Positions 24,349-34,144 are shown, counted from the stretch's first letter. The stretch is 64,000 bases of DNA from Phycisphaerae bacterium (GCA_016782885.1 JADHXQ010000011.1:1-64000); one strand, 5' to 3'. Notes: generated by a model not told the origin, from the sequence alone. Program-made: numbers and translations.

Positions 24349-25228
24349 TTCGCACGAGGTCGCCTGTTTGGAACCATTTGTCGGATGCGAACGCGGCGGC
24401 CGTCTCGTCGGGACGATTGTGGTATCCCCTAGTCACGCAGTCGCCCCGCACCCAGAGTTCTCCTTCGTCACCCGAGTTCACCGATTGGCCTGAATCGTCT
24501 ACGACCATCGCGTCGACCCAACCGAGCATTTTTCCGACCGAACCGCGACAATTCCGCCCCGGTTGGTTGAAAGCCACCACCGGTGAAGTCTCCGTCAGTC
24601 CGTATCCTTCCAGCAGCGGCATGAGCACGGACGTCATAATACCAAACGAGTGAAAAAGCGGAAGCATCCCGAGCACCACGTCGTCGCCGTCCAGATCAAT
24701 ATGCTCGCACGAACTCTCGAAGTTGCGGAGCAGGTTCTTGTGCGTCAGAATCACCCCCTTGGGCCGACCCGTACTGCCGGAGGTATACAGGACAGTGGCC
24801 TCATCGTCACCGCCCCGGCTGACCGGCGCCAACGGACGCGAGGCGTCGCGGGGCGCCTCGCCGATAAACAGGTGTTTGATCTCCAACTCCGCGACAAGCC
24901 CCTCGAAGGACCTCGAAGCGACAATCGTGTCGAAGCCCGCATCAACCGCAACGAAACCCAACGATGCGGCATCCAGCAGGAAGTTCAACGGTACGGGCGT
25001 ACGATCGGCCAGGAGGATACCAAAATAACCCGCCACAAACCCCGCCGAAGTCGGCGCCAGCAAACCCACACGCCTGTATTCGGTGGTCTCCTGCACGTTG
25101 CGGGCGATGCCCTCGGCAGCGGCAAGCAGTTGTCCATAAGTGTACGAATCAGTATCGTCGCAAATGGCTTCCTTGTCGCTAAAGCTTCTCGCAATCGCCG
25201 CAAACCTGCCGGCCAGGTTCATTGTCAT
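24251..25228 (-). pseudogene. Decayed AMP-dependent acyl-CoA/acyl-ACP synthetase
   Basis: 325 residues of an ANL-superfamily ligase, whose members are usually 500 residues or more. Present are the A3 phosphate loop (LYTSGSTGRPKGVILTHKN), MLPLFHSFGI, the A5 motif GYGLTETSP and the A7 region ELWVRGDCVTRGYHNRPDET with TGDLVRIDGEG. Two lesions are visible. About 100 residues expected between SVLMPLL and EGYGLTETSP are gone without a frameshift. All homology ends after GEGY, so the C-terminal lid domain with the catalytic Lys is missing. The protein should be inactive. Start near 25228 is normal in form. Confidence 0.8.
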
Positions 25229-25438
25229 CCGCCTGTCTCCTGTGTTTCACCTGCATGGTTTGATCATCGCGCCGGCTTGCGGGGAATGATAGGCACGCAG
25301 GCACGCAAGGTCAACTCGAAGACGGCCGCTGAGATATTTGTTATGTTTCTTTACAATCCGGGTGGTTGTTCTTATGCTGACGGGTCTGCAAGCTGATTCG
25401 CGAAATATAACCCCTGGTTTCGAGGAGAGGTATGGATA

Positions 25439-26665
25439 ATGAGTAAACTCAATAGACGAAGGTTTCTGAAGGGTGTGGGAGCGGCCGCGGTTGCACTCCC
25501 GCACGTAATCACGTCCAGCGCACTCGGCGCAGAAGGCCGCCCCCCTGCCAGCGATCGAATCACCATGGGCGGCGTGGGCATGGGGGGACAGGGCTCAGGC
25601 GACCTCCGCGGTTTCATGGGCGACAAACGCGTTCAGGTCCTGGCGGTCTGCGACGTCAAGCACGGCGCACTTGCCGGATGCAAGAACAGCGTTAACGGCA
25701 GGTACAAGAACCAGGACTGCAAGGGATACCTCGACTATCGCGAGCTTATCGCACGCGACGACATCGATGCTATCGTCTGCGGGACGCCCGACCACTGGCA
25801 CGCACAGGTCACCATCGACGCCATGAAGTCCGGTAAGGACATTTACTGCGAAAAACCGCTTTCGCTGACCATTCGCGAAGGTCGCAAGATGGTCGAGGCG
25901 GCAAGGCGTTTCGGACGGGTCTTCTCCTGCGGCAGCCAGAGAGTGATCGGCGACTACGGGCACCTGGCCAAGGCCGCCAACAGCGGTCGCTACGGTAAGG
26001 TCCTCGTTGCCCACGCCAATCCGGGCGGACCGCCCCGCCACTGCCACCTTCCCGGAGTACCGATCCCGCCCAATACGATCGAGTGGGACATGTGGCTCGG
26101 ACCGGCGCCGTGGGCGCCGTACAATCCGTTCCGCTGCGGACGCGCGTACGGGCTTGGGGGCAAGGGTTTCCGGACATGGTACGACTACTCCGGCGGTATG
26201 ATGACCGACTGGGGCGGGCACAAGTTCGGCGGCGCCATGCACGGATTGAAACTCGACCACACCGGACCGACGGATGTCCTGTACCCCGACGGTAAGGACG
26301 TCAAGATGCTCACGTACGTATTCAAAAACGGTATGAAACTGGTTCATGGCGGCGGGCAGAAGTACATCTGCGAAGGCGGAGAAGCCAAACCGATCCGCGG
26401 AGAAACCGTACCTCCGGGACTTCGCTGGTACGAAGACGGCGCAAACTACCCGATAAGGGACCTTGCAAACTGCATAATCACGAGAAAACGCCCGTTCCGC
26501 GACGTCGAATTCGCGCACAGGACCGCGACGATATGCCATCTCGGTAATATCTGCTACATGTTGAAGCGAAGCCTGAAATGGGATCCAGATAAGGAAGAGT
26601 TCATCGGCGACGCCGAAGCCCAGAAACTTATCGACAGGCCCAGGCGCGGACCGTGGCAGATATAA
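25439..26665 (+). CDS. Tat-exported Gfo/Idh/MocA family oxidoreductase (1)
   Basis: 408 residues. The twin-arginine signal NRRRFLKGVGAAAVALPHV is followed by a Rossmann domain (ITMGGVGMGGQGSGDL), then IVCGTPDHWHAQVTIDAMKSGKDIYCEKPLSLT, which contains the canonical EKP motif. The C-terminal dimerisation domain ends KWDPDKEEFIGDAEAQKLIDRPRRGPWQI, as in the paralog at 31820. Start ATG 25439 is just after a GAGAGG site and overlaps a four-codon minifame (ATG 25432). The enzyme probably oxidises a sugar or inositol derivative in the periplasm with bound NAD(P). The following gene is a HEAT-repeat protein on the same strand. Confidence 0.9.
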   Translation: MSKLNRRRFLKGVGAAAVALPHVITSSALGAEGRPPASDRITMGGVGMGGQGSGDLRGFMGDKRVQVLAVCDVKHGALAGCKNSVNGRYKNQDCKGYLDYRELIARDDIDAIVCGTPDHWHAQVTIDAMKSGKDIYCEKPLSLTIREGRKMVEAARRFGRVFSCGSQRVIGDYGHLAKAANSGRYGKVLVAHANPGGPPRHCHLPGVPIPPNTIEWDMWLGPAPWAPYNPFRCGRAYGLGGKGFRTWYDYSGGMMTDWGGHKFGGAMHGLKLDHTGPTDVLYPDGKDVKMLTYVFKNGMKLVHGGGQKYICEGGEAKPIRGETVPPGLRWYEDGANYPIRDLANCIITRKRPFRDVEFAHRTATICHLGNICYMLKRSLKWDPDKEEFIGDAEAQKLIDRPRRGPWQI

Positions 26666-26729
26666 GCATCGGATAAACGCGGAAACCCGAGACTTTTTTA
26701 CATCAAAAGCATCGAAAAGAGATAAAAAA

Positions 26730-28751
26730 ATGATCAGGAAATTGACAATTATATTAGCAGTTGGATGCCTGCTGACGCCGATGACGATGGGCGATGTGTG
26801 GCAGGATCTGGCAAAGTACGAGTACGGCGACAAGAGCAATGCAGCCGCCGAGGCCCACAAACTGCTTCAGGACACCCCCGTGTCCGGGCACGCCGCAATT
26901 GAAACCAAACTCATCGCATTAGTTTCAGCGAAAGACTCCACCCAAACAGGCAAGGCCTGGGCCTGCCGCTACCTGCAGCAGATCGGTACGGAAAAGTGCA
27001 TCCCGGCGGTTTCGGGCCTGCTCGGCGACAAGATCCTCTCGCACTACGCCAGGCTCTCGCTTGAGATGATCGATTCGCCAAAAGCATCCGCCGCCCTGCT
27101 CGCGGCGCTGCCCAAGGCGCCGGACAAACTCAAGTGCGGAATCATCATGAGCCTCGGTAATCGCAAAGAAGCGACCGCCGTCAAGGCCATCGCCCCCTCG
27201 CTCGCCAGCAAGGAAGCAGGCACAGCGGCCGCTGCGATGAGATCGCTGGCGATGATCGGCGGTAGAGACGCCGCGGCAATTCTTGAGAAGGCCAAGGCGC
27301 CCGACGCACTGCTTCCGGTCCTGCTGGAATCGCAGATCGTATGCGCCGAAAGCCTGGACAAGACCGACGCCGCAAAGGTCTGCAGCACGATCTTCGCGGA
27401 CGCAAAGAACTCCCCCCCCACGCGCATAGCCGCCCTCCGCGGCCTGATCAAGGCCGACGGTATGAAAGCCGCCCCGCTCGTGGTAGCCGCCATCAAGGGC
27501 AAACCCGGTTACATGAAGCAAGGCGCCCTGCGACTCGTCGCCAGCGAGCAATGCCCCTGCCTGACCGGCGCCGCTTCGACCGCTCTGGCCTCGATGAGCG
27601 AAGCCTGTCAGATCAAGGTCCTCGACGTGCTGGGGCAGCGAGGAGACATCAAAGCCCTCAAGGGCGTATCGGCGCTCTACTCCTCTTCGTCGGCGGAAGT
27701 GAAACTTGCGGCCTACAAGACGGCCGGACGCATCGGCGACACCGAATGCATCAAGCCGCTGGTCGAACTGACCAACAACGCCGACCAGGGAATCTCACAG
27801 AAAGCTGTAGATGCTCTGGGTATCATCGATAACGACGCGGTCGACAAGACGCTGGCGTCGCTGATCGGCGATCCCAAGCTTGGTCCCGGCGCGATCAACG
27901 CCCTGAAACGCAGAGGATGCACCTCCGTCACCGCAGAAATCATCAAGCTTGTCGAAAGTGGAAACACCGAAACGAAGATCGCCGGATGGGGCGCCATGGG
28001 CAACCTGGCCACCGACAGGGATCTCGGCTCGCTGATGAAGCAGATCGTCAAGATCAAGGATGACAAGGTCCTGGCCGCGGCGACAAACGCCATCAAGAAC
28101 ATCTGCACCAACTCAGGTGACAGGCGCAAGTGCTTTGACTCTATCGGACCCCAGTACGCCGGCGCCGACAAGAAGGTGAAGATGCTGATTATCACCATCA
28201 GTTCCGCCACCGGCGGAAACACGGCGATCGCCACGATCAAAGAGGCGATGAAGTCCTCAGACGCCGACATCAAAACCGCCGCGATGCGGGCACTGATGAA
28301 TTGGCCCGACACCGGAGCGGCCGGCACGCTGCTCGATATAGCGAAAAACGGTCCGACCGACAAGGACAAGACCCTGGCCCTCAGGGGATACATCCAGGTC
28401 ACCGGCAAGGAAGACGTCCGCAAACAGGTGGGAATGTACAAGAAGATCGCTCCGCTGGCCAAAACCTCTGACGCGAAGAACCAGATCATCAGCGGACTGC
28501 GAAACGCCCGCCAGTTTGAAGGACTCGCCATGCTGAACGAGTACATCGCTGACGAGTCGGTCAAGGCCACCGCCGAACGGGCCGCACTCGACGTCGTCGA
28601 TGGCATCAAACGCGACAGGCGACAGAGGAACGTGATCAAGCAGAAGAAAAAGGAAATCCTGGCGATCGTCAAGAGCATCATGGACAGCAGCAAGAACAAG
28701 AAAAACACAGATCGAGCCAAGAAGCTCTACAAGGAATTGGGCGGTAAGTAA
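26730..28751 (+). CDS. Exported HEAT-repeat protein
   Basis: 673 residues. A signal peptide (MIRKLTIILAVGCLLTPMTMG) is followed by at least ten HEAT/PBS-lyase-type helical repeats of about 35-40 residues (for example ALLAALPKAPDKLKCGIIMSLGN, KLAAYKTAGRIGDTECIKPLVEL, DAVDKTLASLIGDPKLGPGAI). The C-terminus is Lys-rich (KQKKKEILAIVKSIMDSSKNKK). It lies 64 bases after the Gfo/Idh/MocA gene. Planctomycetes often pair such repeat proteins with Gfo/Idh/MocA enzymes or cytochromes, so a scaffold role is plausible but unproven. Confidence 0.85.
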   Translation: MIRKLTIILAVGCLLTPMTMGDVWQDLAKYEYGDKSNAAAEAHKLLQDTPVSGHAAIETKLIALVSAKDSTQTGKAWACRYLQQIGTEKCIPAVSGLLGDKILSHYARLSLEMIDSPKASAALLAALPKAPDKLKCGIIMSLGNRKEATAVKAIAPSLASKEAGTAAAAMRSLAMIGGRDAAAILEKAKAPDALLPVLLESQIVCAESLDKTDAAKVCSTIFADAKNSPPTRIAALRGLIKADGMKAAPLVVAAIKGKPGYMKQGALRLVASEQCPCLTGAASTALASMSEACQIKVLDVLGQRGDIKALKGVSALYSSSSAEVKLAAYKTAGRIGDTECIKPLVELTNNADQGISQKAVDALGIIDNDAVDKTLASLIGDPKLGPGAINALKRRGCTSVTAEIIKLVESGNTETKIAGWGAMGNLATDRDLGSLMKQIVKIKDDKVLAAATNAIKNICTNSGDRRKCFDSIGPQYAGADKKVKMLIITISSATGGNTAIATIKEAMKSSDADIKTAAMRALMNWPDTGAAGTLLDIAKNGPTDKDKTLALRGYIQVTGKEDVRKQVGMYKKIAPLAKTSDAKNQIISGLRNARQFEGLAMLNEYIADESVKATAERAALDVVDGIKRDRRQRNVIKQKKKEILAIVKSIMDSSKNKKNTDRAKKLYKELGGK

Positions 28752-28792
28752 TACTCCCCAAAAAGCCTGATCCCGCCGCTGGAGCTTTCTTG

Positions 28793-30079
28793 TTATTGCT
28801 TCAGCGGAGGGACGCCTTTTATTGTCGGAAGTACAATCTTCGGCGCCTTGCGTAAAGCGGGGCGCCGATATTTTTTACCGTACTTGTCCGAGCCCGGAAC
28901 AAAACCGCCGTGTGACAAAAAGAACTGACCGTCCTCGACGCCCATAAAGCGGTCGAGGCGATCGCCCCGACCGGTGGCGTCGTGGCTGAATTTCGCATCC
29001 GTAATCTCAATCCACTTGCCCTCGCTCGTGCGAATCCACTGGTTCCCGTAGAGCGCCTTTCGCAAAACGTGGCCGTTCGCGCCACCGAAGTTCTCGCTGA
29101 AACTGTACAGGCCCCGCAAGTAACGCCCTTCCTTTGGTGCATTCCAACTCGAAATCAGCATCCATTTCTTCTTGTCCGGGTGAAAATACCATCCGGAAAA
29201 GATCGTGTGCTTCTCCCCCACCGGTTTGGCGGTCACCAGGAACAGTTGCTTTTCCCCGGTTTTCCAGGGGTAAACCAGGTGGCTGTGCCCGCCGGTGCCT
29301 TCACCGCCGAATGAATTGGTCTTGACGCCTTGGCCCTTGGCGACGAGCTTCACGCGGTTGGCGTCGTCCACCTTTTTGCGGTCCTTGGGCTCGCCGCCGC
29401 TGTCCCACACGCTGAAGATGATCCGGCGCTCGGTGGGGCTGTTGACCTGCATTCCGAAATACCCGCGATGCCAACCGCATGCCATGTAGTACGTCCACAA
29501 CGGTTCTTCGAGACCTGTCATTTCGCAGTACATCGCGGCGACCTTGACACCCTTGGGAACCGGATACGCAAGGTGAACCGATGCCGCATTGCGGCGCGGT
29601 TTGAGGTTGAAATGTGCATCCTCAATCGCAGGACCGCCCAGGATCAGAGCGTCGAGATCGCCGAACGGTTTGCCCGCTTTGCTGAGCGATTCGAGCGTAA
29701 AACGCTGGTATCCGGCCTTGGCGATATCGAACGTGCCGAAGTCAGCGGTAACATTGTCCTTTCCGGCTCCGGTGACGCTGGCCTTACGCGACTGTCCGGC
29801 GAGGGTAAGCTGCAGACTGGAAGTCGCCCCGGCCGCCAGACGCATGCGGACGGCACATTTGATCTTACCGGTAGTCTTGATCTCCCCGAACCAGAGCACT
29901 TTCATCGCAGGGTCTTTCCAGTGCGTAACCCCGGATCGCCCAACGCGCGCTCCGCGCACGTTCGGCGAGATGTAGGCGGTGGCGGCGGGAACGCTGAGTT
30001 CCTTGCCAACCGGGGCGCCCTGGACCAATGCGGCGGTAAATGAGACAACGATCGCTACGATAATACTTCTGTGGTTCAT
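28793..30079 (-). CDS. Secreted DUF3472 protein with DUF5077-like N-terminal domain
   Basis: 428 residues with a signal peptide (SIIVAIVVSFTAALVQG). Residues about 25-160 form a beta-sandwich with a tandem of Ala-rich turns, like DUF5077. Residues about 190-410 match DUF3472: WTYYMACGWHRGYFGMQVNSPTERRIIFSVWD, then GGEGTGGHSHLVYPWKTGEKQLFLVTA, IFSGWYFHPDKKKWMLISSW and FSENFGGANGHVLRKALYGNQW. Function of DUF3472 is not established; it often occurs with glycan-degrading genes. ATG 30079 has GGGAGG seven bases upstream and lies four bases after the kinase gene stop, so the pair is an operon. Confidence 0.87.
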   Translation of the reverse strand: MNHRSIIVAIVVSFTAALVQGAPVGKELSVPAATAYISPNVRGARVGRSGVTHWKDPAMKVLWFGEIKTTGKIKCAVRMRLAAGATSSLQLTLAGQSRKASVTGAGKDNVTADFGTFDIAKAGYQRFTLESLSKAGKPFGDLDALILGGPAIEDAHFNLKPRRNAASVHLAYPVPKGVKVAAMYCEMTGLEEPLWTYYMACGWHRGYFGMQVNSPTERRIIFSVWDSGGEPKDRKKVDDANRVKLVAKGQGVKTNSFGGEGTGGHSHLVYPWKTGEKQLFLVTAKPVGEKHTIFSGWYFHPDKKKWMLISSWNAPKEGRYLRGLYSFSENFGGANGHVLRKALYGNQWIRTSEGKWIEITDAKFSHDATGRGDRLDRFMGVEDGQFFLSHGGFVPGSDKYGKKYRRPALRKAPKIVLPTIKGVPPLKQ

Positions 30080-30083
30080 AAGC

Positions 30084-31118
30084 TTACCTCCCGGGGTTGG
30101 ATGCAAGGGCAAGAATCTCGGCCGGACTGGCCGTACCGGTCATCCGGAGTTTGCGAACGGTTACGCATGCGGCAAGGTTGGCAAGGCGTCCGGCCAGGAC
30201 GGGCCGGCCCCCACCGCCCAACACGGCCGCCAGTGCGGCAGTTACGGTGTCCCCGGCTCCGACCGGGTCGATCGGGCCCTCGCTGCGGATACCCGCCTCG
30301 ACATGCACGCCGCTTGTCTCAGCAACGATCAACCCGTCGGCGCCGCGAGTTACGAATACCGGGCGACCCGTCCGCTCACACGCCCCGCGGGCCAGCTCGA
30401 CCGCCTGATCGGCTGGAATCGCCGTCGACAGGTCAACATCCTCCCCCGCCAGGCAAGCCGCTTCGTGTGAGTTCATCTTCAGGACCCCTCCGCGATAGGC
30501 GCCGGGGCGATGGCGAGAGTCTATCACGAACACCTTGTCTGCATACCGGGCGGCCATCGCATTGAGCTGCCCGATCATCGCCTCAGTCGATACGCCCGCG
30601 GGCACCTGCTGGTTCAGAACGATCGCGTCGGATCGCCCCGCAGCGGCATCCAATGCCCCCGCCAACGCCTCGATCGATTCCAGCGAGGGAACGTTGAAGC
30701 CGCCAAAGTCCACGCGGTTCTGCTCCCGGTCATCCAGATGCGGCTTGGCGAAAACCTGACTCTGCCAGTCTTCCTGGCAGGTGAGCATGTCGGTGATATC
30801 GGCACCGATATCTGCCAGCCTCGCAAGCAGTTCCCTGCCGAAAAGGTCGTCGCCGACCATGCCCACCGCCCGCACCTCGGCCACTCCAAGAGCGAGAAGA
30901 TTCGCCACCACATTCCCCGCCCCGCCCAGTCCGTAATGCTGCTTCCGCACGCGCCGCACCGGCAGCGAGGTCTCGACCGAAAGTTCACTCTCGTCGGGAT
31001 CGACCGCCCAGTAGGCATCGAGTGCAAAATCTCCGAATACGGTTACGCGCGCCCGTCCTGCGAAATCCAGAGCCCGCCTGGCCCAGTGCCCATCTGTCGT
31101 TGTATTATAAGCCTGCAT
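30084..31118 (-). CDS. PfkB-family carbohydrate kinase (HldE/RfaE kinase-domain type)
   Basis: 344 residues. The ribokinase-type fold is shown by RVTVFGDFALDAYW near the start, GGAGNVVANLLALGVAEVRAVGMVGDD, and the closing PVGAGDTVTAALAAVLGGG, whose Asp is the catalytic base. The GGAGNVAxN form is typical of HldE-type heptose-7-phosphate kinases, but the C-terminal cytidylyltransferase domain of HldE is absent, so other sugar substrates are possible. It precedes the DUF3472 gene by four bases. Confidence 0.85.
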   Translation of the reverse strand: MQAYNTTTDGHWARRALDFAGRARVTVFGDFALDAYWAVDPDESELSVETSLPVRRVRKQHYGLGGAGNVVANLLALGVAEVRAVGMVGDDLFGRELLARLADIGADITDMLTCQEDWQSQVFAKPHLDDREQNRVDFGGFNVPSLESIEALAGALDAAAGRSDAIVLNQQVPAGVSTEAMIGQLNAMAARYADKVFVIDSRHRPGAYRGGVLKMNSHEAACLAGEDVDLSTAIPADQAVELARGACERTGRPVFVTRGADGLIVAETSGVHVEAGIRSEGPIDPVGAGDTVTAALAAVLGGGGRPVLAGRLANLAACVTVRKLRMTGTASPAEILALASNPGR

Positions 31119-31274
31119 GATTTCACCCGAAGCATCTGACGGATCATTAACGCCTGCGGGCGATCGAATATCAAGGAATTGCCCGGCCTTATTTTTGCCC
31201 GCGGAGATTCTTTCGGGTAAGATGCCTTCAAATTAGATACACTAACGCAATACTGACAATTGCGGAGGTCGAAT

Positions 31275-31742
31275 ATGACTGATCGCACGGGCCAAATGGA
31301 TAAAGACCATCGCGGAAAGCGTTGGCTGCTTTCGGTCTTGCTGCTCCTGATCATCGTGGGGGTAATAGTCGCATTCTTCTTGTGGCCGGAACCCGGAGAC
31401 GATAACCGACAAGATGTCGACCGGCAGTCCGGCAGCGAGACGCAGCCGGCGGGCGGCGGGGAGAGGTTTGCGTACTCGGACTTCTACCACGCGACCGACG
31501 GCACGTGGATCATCAGCGATGACGGGATTCTCGTACTGAAGGAGCGGAAATTCATCACCGAGTCGGAGATCGACCGGTACTCCGTTCACAGGATCACCGG
31601 TCAGGATCGGGTGCGGATTGTCGAGTCCTCTCAGCGTTGGAAAAAATGCCAGGTCATTCGTGACGGAAAGACAATCGCCGAAGGCTGGATCGACGCGAAC
31701 TTCGTCCGAAACGTCAAACGCGTCGAAAGGGCTTGGAAATGA
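31275..31742 (+). CDS. Hypothetical single-pass membrane protein
   Basis: 155 residues: a charged N-terminus, one transmembrane helix (WLLSVLLLLIIVGVIVAFFLW), an acidic/Ser-rich linker, and an outward-facing beta-rich domain (GTWIISDDGILVLKERKFITESEIDRYSVHRI; WKKCQVIRDGKTIAEGWIDANFV), with the strand-turn feel of an SH3-like fold. Start ATG 31275 has GGAGG six bases upstream. The next gene is a Tat-exported oxidoreductase 77 bases on. No family was recognised. Confidence 0.7.
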   Translation: MTDRTGQMDKDHRGKRWLLSVLLLLIIVGVIVAFFLWPEPGDDNRQDVDRQSGSETQPAGGGERFAYSDFYHATDGTWIISDDGILVLKERKFITESEIDRYSVHRITGQDRVRIVESSQRWKKCQVIRDGKTIAEGWIDANFVRNVKRVERAWK

Positions 31743-31819
31743 GAAAACAATAGTAGATAATGGCTCGCGATGGGTAAGAGTCATTTGGATAACTTCGGTT
31801 AAAGAGGAAGGATATAACG

Positions 31820-33079
31820 ATGGCAGCAGAGCAGGGACAATTGACGAGGCGCGGGTTTCTGTCCGCGGCGGCAGCGGCGGTCACACTTCCGCAATTCATT
31901 CCAGCCAGCGCCCTGGGCAAAGGCGACAAAGCGGCCCCCAGCGAACGGATCACTTTCGGCGTGATCGGCCTGGGCGATCGCGGACCGAGACACTGCAAAA
32001 TGGGCGGAGCCGAAGGGCAACTGGTAGCCGCCTGCGACACGTGGAAGGACCGCCGCGAAAAAATAGCCGCTCAATATAAAGTTAAACCGTATGCCGATTT
32101 CCGCGAGGTGCTGGCTCGCAAGGACGTGGATGCGATCGTGATCACCACGCCGGACCACTGGCACGTTCCGTTGGCGATCCTGGCGGCGAAGGCGGGCAAA
32201 GACATCTTCTGCGAAAAGGCCCTCGGCATCAGCGTCGAGCAGGATCTGGCGCTGCGGGCAGTGCTCAAGCGTTACAAGACGGTGTTCCAATACGGTCCCC
32301 AGCGGCGAGCGTCCCACAAGTTCCGCCACGCTTGCGAACTGGCGCGGAACGGGCGCATCGGAGAGATTAAGGAAATTCACATCGTGACGATGACTTTCGG
32401 CGCCTGTGCGCCCAAGAAGATCGCAGTCCAGCCACCGCCGGAGACTCTCGATTACGAAATGTGGATGGGACCATCGCGAAAGGTGCCCTACGTTCCCGGA
32501 CGCTGCAAATCGCGCGGATGGTACACCATTTACGATCACAGCATTGGTTGGATCGCCGCATGGGGCTCGCACGTATTGTCCATCGCCCAGTGGGGATACG
32601 ACATCCACAAAGCCGGCATCACCGAATACCAGGGCACCGGCGTGATCCCCAACGAAGGGCTCAACGACAACCTGATAAAGTGGGACGTGAAGATGCAGTG
32701 CGCAAACGGCGTGAAGATGACGCTGAAGACCGGAGGCAACAGCGTCAAGTTCGTCGGAACTGAAGGTTCGGTCTGGGCCGCCGACCGCGGACAGGGCTCC
32801 GACCCCGAATCGCTCTGGAAAGACGCGATCAAGCCGGGCGAGAAACGCCTGAAATCCGCCAACCTCGGAACCGACTTCATCAAGTGCGTCAAGACCCGCG
32901 CGGCAACCGTCGGCCCGATCGACGACGCGGTATACTCCGACATCATGAGTCACATCGCCGACATCGCCATCCGCCTCAAACGCCCGGTGAAATGGGACCC
33001 GGCCAAGGAAGTAATCGTCGGCGACGCGGAGGCAACCAAGATGCTCTCCCGCCCGATACGCAGCCCCTGGGAAATCTAG
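31820..33079 (+). CDS. Tat-exported Gfo/Idh/MocA family oxidoreductase (2), EKP changed to EKA
   Basis: 419 residues. The Tat signal LTRRGFLSAAAAAVTLPQF precedes ITFGVIGLGDRGPRH (Rossmann GxGxxG) and IVITTPDHWHVPLAILAAKAGKDIFCEKALGIS. The usual EKP motif reads EKA here, keeping the Lys thought to contact the cofactor and substrate. The C-terminus KWDPAKEVIVGDAEATKMLSRPIRSPWEI is the same as in the protein at 25439, so they are paralogs. A transcription terminator at 33128 follows the gene. Confidence 0.88.
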   Translation: MAAEQGQLTRRGFLSAAAAAVTLPQFIPASALGKGDKAAPSERITFGVIGLGDRGPRHCKMGGAEGQLVAACDTWKDRREKIAAQYKVKPYADFREVLARKDVDAIVITTPDHWHVPLAILAAKAGKDIFCEKALGISVEQDLALRAVLKRYKTVFQYGPQRRASHKFRHACELARNGRIGEIKEIHIVTMTFGACAPKKIAVQPPPETLDYEMWMGPSRKVPYVPGRCKSRGWYTIYDHSIGWIAAWGSHVLSIAQWGYDIHKAGITEYQGTGVIPNEGLNDNLIKWDVKMQCANGVKMTLKTGGNSVKFVGTEGSVWAADRGQGSDPESLWKDAIKPGEKRLKSANLGTDFIKCVKTRAATVGPIDDAVYSDIMSHIADIAIRLKRPVKWDPAKEVIVGDAEATKMLSRPIRSPWEI

Positions 33080-33127
33080 CATCGGGATGCGGCGTGTATA
33101 GAACCCAAACGATGGGATAATAACGAC

Positions 33128-33165
33128 AGCCCACAGATTGCAATTGCTATCTGTGGGCTTTGTCT
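33128..33165. terminator. Bidirectional terminator between oxidoreductase (2) and the NanA-like gene
   Basis: Stem AGCCCACAGAT (33128-33138) pairs with ATCTGTGGGCT (33149-33159), loop of ten bases, then TTTGTCT on the plus strand. It sits between convergent genes. Confidence 0.85.
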
Positions 33166-33226
33166 GCAGGTTTGATACTCCGTTTGGATTTGATAACGAC
33201 GCGCGAAACCGCAAGCGTTAGAATCC

Positions 33227-34144
33227 TCATCCGTTTCCCGACCATTCGAAGAAACCGATGGCGTCGAGGTCCTTTCGGAGGTCCGCTTTCGCAGCGTCGT
33301 CCAGAACGCCCAGTGGCAGGCGACACCCGCCGACGTCGATACCCAGCATGCCCATGACGGCTTTGATGCTCGGGTGCAGATTGTGCGCTATCAACACGCG
33401 AACCATCTCCACCGAGCACAATTGCCATTTCCTGGCGGCTTCGAGGTCGCCGGCCTGAAAAGTATCGATGATCCGCCGGTAGAGCGGCGCGGCGATATTG
33501 TACGTGCTTCCGACACCGCAAGTCGCCCCGACCACCAACGCCGACAACAGCATCTCGTCGCAACCCCAGAGTATGTCGAACCGCCCGCCGTCAAGATTCA
33601 GGCAGGCCTGGTACTCGTGGACCTTCAGGTCGGTATACTTCAGCCCGACGAGGTTCGGTATTGCCCGCCCGCCCCGGTCAAGGAAATCGAGCATGTCAAC
33701 TTCGCTGCCGGTGAATCGCGGGATGTAGTAATGGTAGAACGGAAGATCGGGCGCCGACGAGGCAATCCGCGCCATCGCGTCGATGAGTCCGGAGACCGTA
33801 TCGATCTTGAAATAAGACGGCGCGTTTGCCGACACGGCGTATGCTCCGCAGTCGGCGGCATGGGTGGCCAGATCGCACGATTCAGCCAGCGAGTTGCTGC
33901 CCACCTGCACGATAACAGGCACTCGCCCCGCGGAGGCAGATACGTACGCTTCAGCCGTCGCCATGCGTTCGGCGGCCCGAAGAGATACACCTTCGCCGGT
34001 GCTTCCGACAGCATAAATCGCCGAAATGCCCGAGGCGATGTGGTGCTCGACGATCTGCGGGACGACACTGAGGTTCAGTTCGCCGTCGGAGTCGAACGGA
34101 GTGTGTGCGGCGACTATCAGTCCGGTCAGATGCTTATAAGCCAT
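33227..34144 (-). CDS. N-acetylneuraminate lyase-like / DHDPS-family aldolase
   Basis: 305 residues of the class I aldolase family. Features in order: GLIVAAHTPFDSDGELN, the GSTGEG substrate-binding turn, a Tyr pair YYIP around Tyr140, and the Schiff-base Lys169 in GLKYTD. Then GCDEMLLSALVVGATCGVGST. The GSTGEGVSL form and lack of lysine-pathway neighbours favour sialate or sugar-acid lyase over DapA. It lies 16 bases after the third oxidoreductase gene on the same strand. Start ATG 34144 has AGGAA at nine bases. Confidence 0.83.
   Translation of the reverse strand: MAYKHLTGLIVAAHTPFDSDGELNLSVVPQIVEHHIASGISAIYAVGSTGEGVSLRAAERMATAEAYVSASAGRVPVIVQVGSNSLAESCDLATHAADCGAYAVSANAPSYFKIDTVSGLIDAMARIASSAPDLPFYHYYIPRFTGSEVDMLDFLDRGGRAIPNLVGLKYTDLKVHEYQACLNLDGGRFDILWGCDEMLLSALVVGATCGVGSTYNIAAPLYRRIIDTFQAGDLEAARKWQLCSVEMVRVLIAHNLHPSIKAVMGMLGIDVGGCRLPLGVLDDAAKADLRKDLDAIGFFEWSGNG

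Noticed and set aside
31799-33214. Long minus-strand open frame opposite the second Gfo/Idh/MocA gene
   Set aside because: Antisense shadow of a clearly recognisable oxidoreductase; its composition (many Arg, Val and His) is typical of shadow frames.
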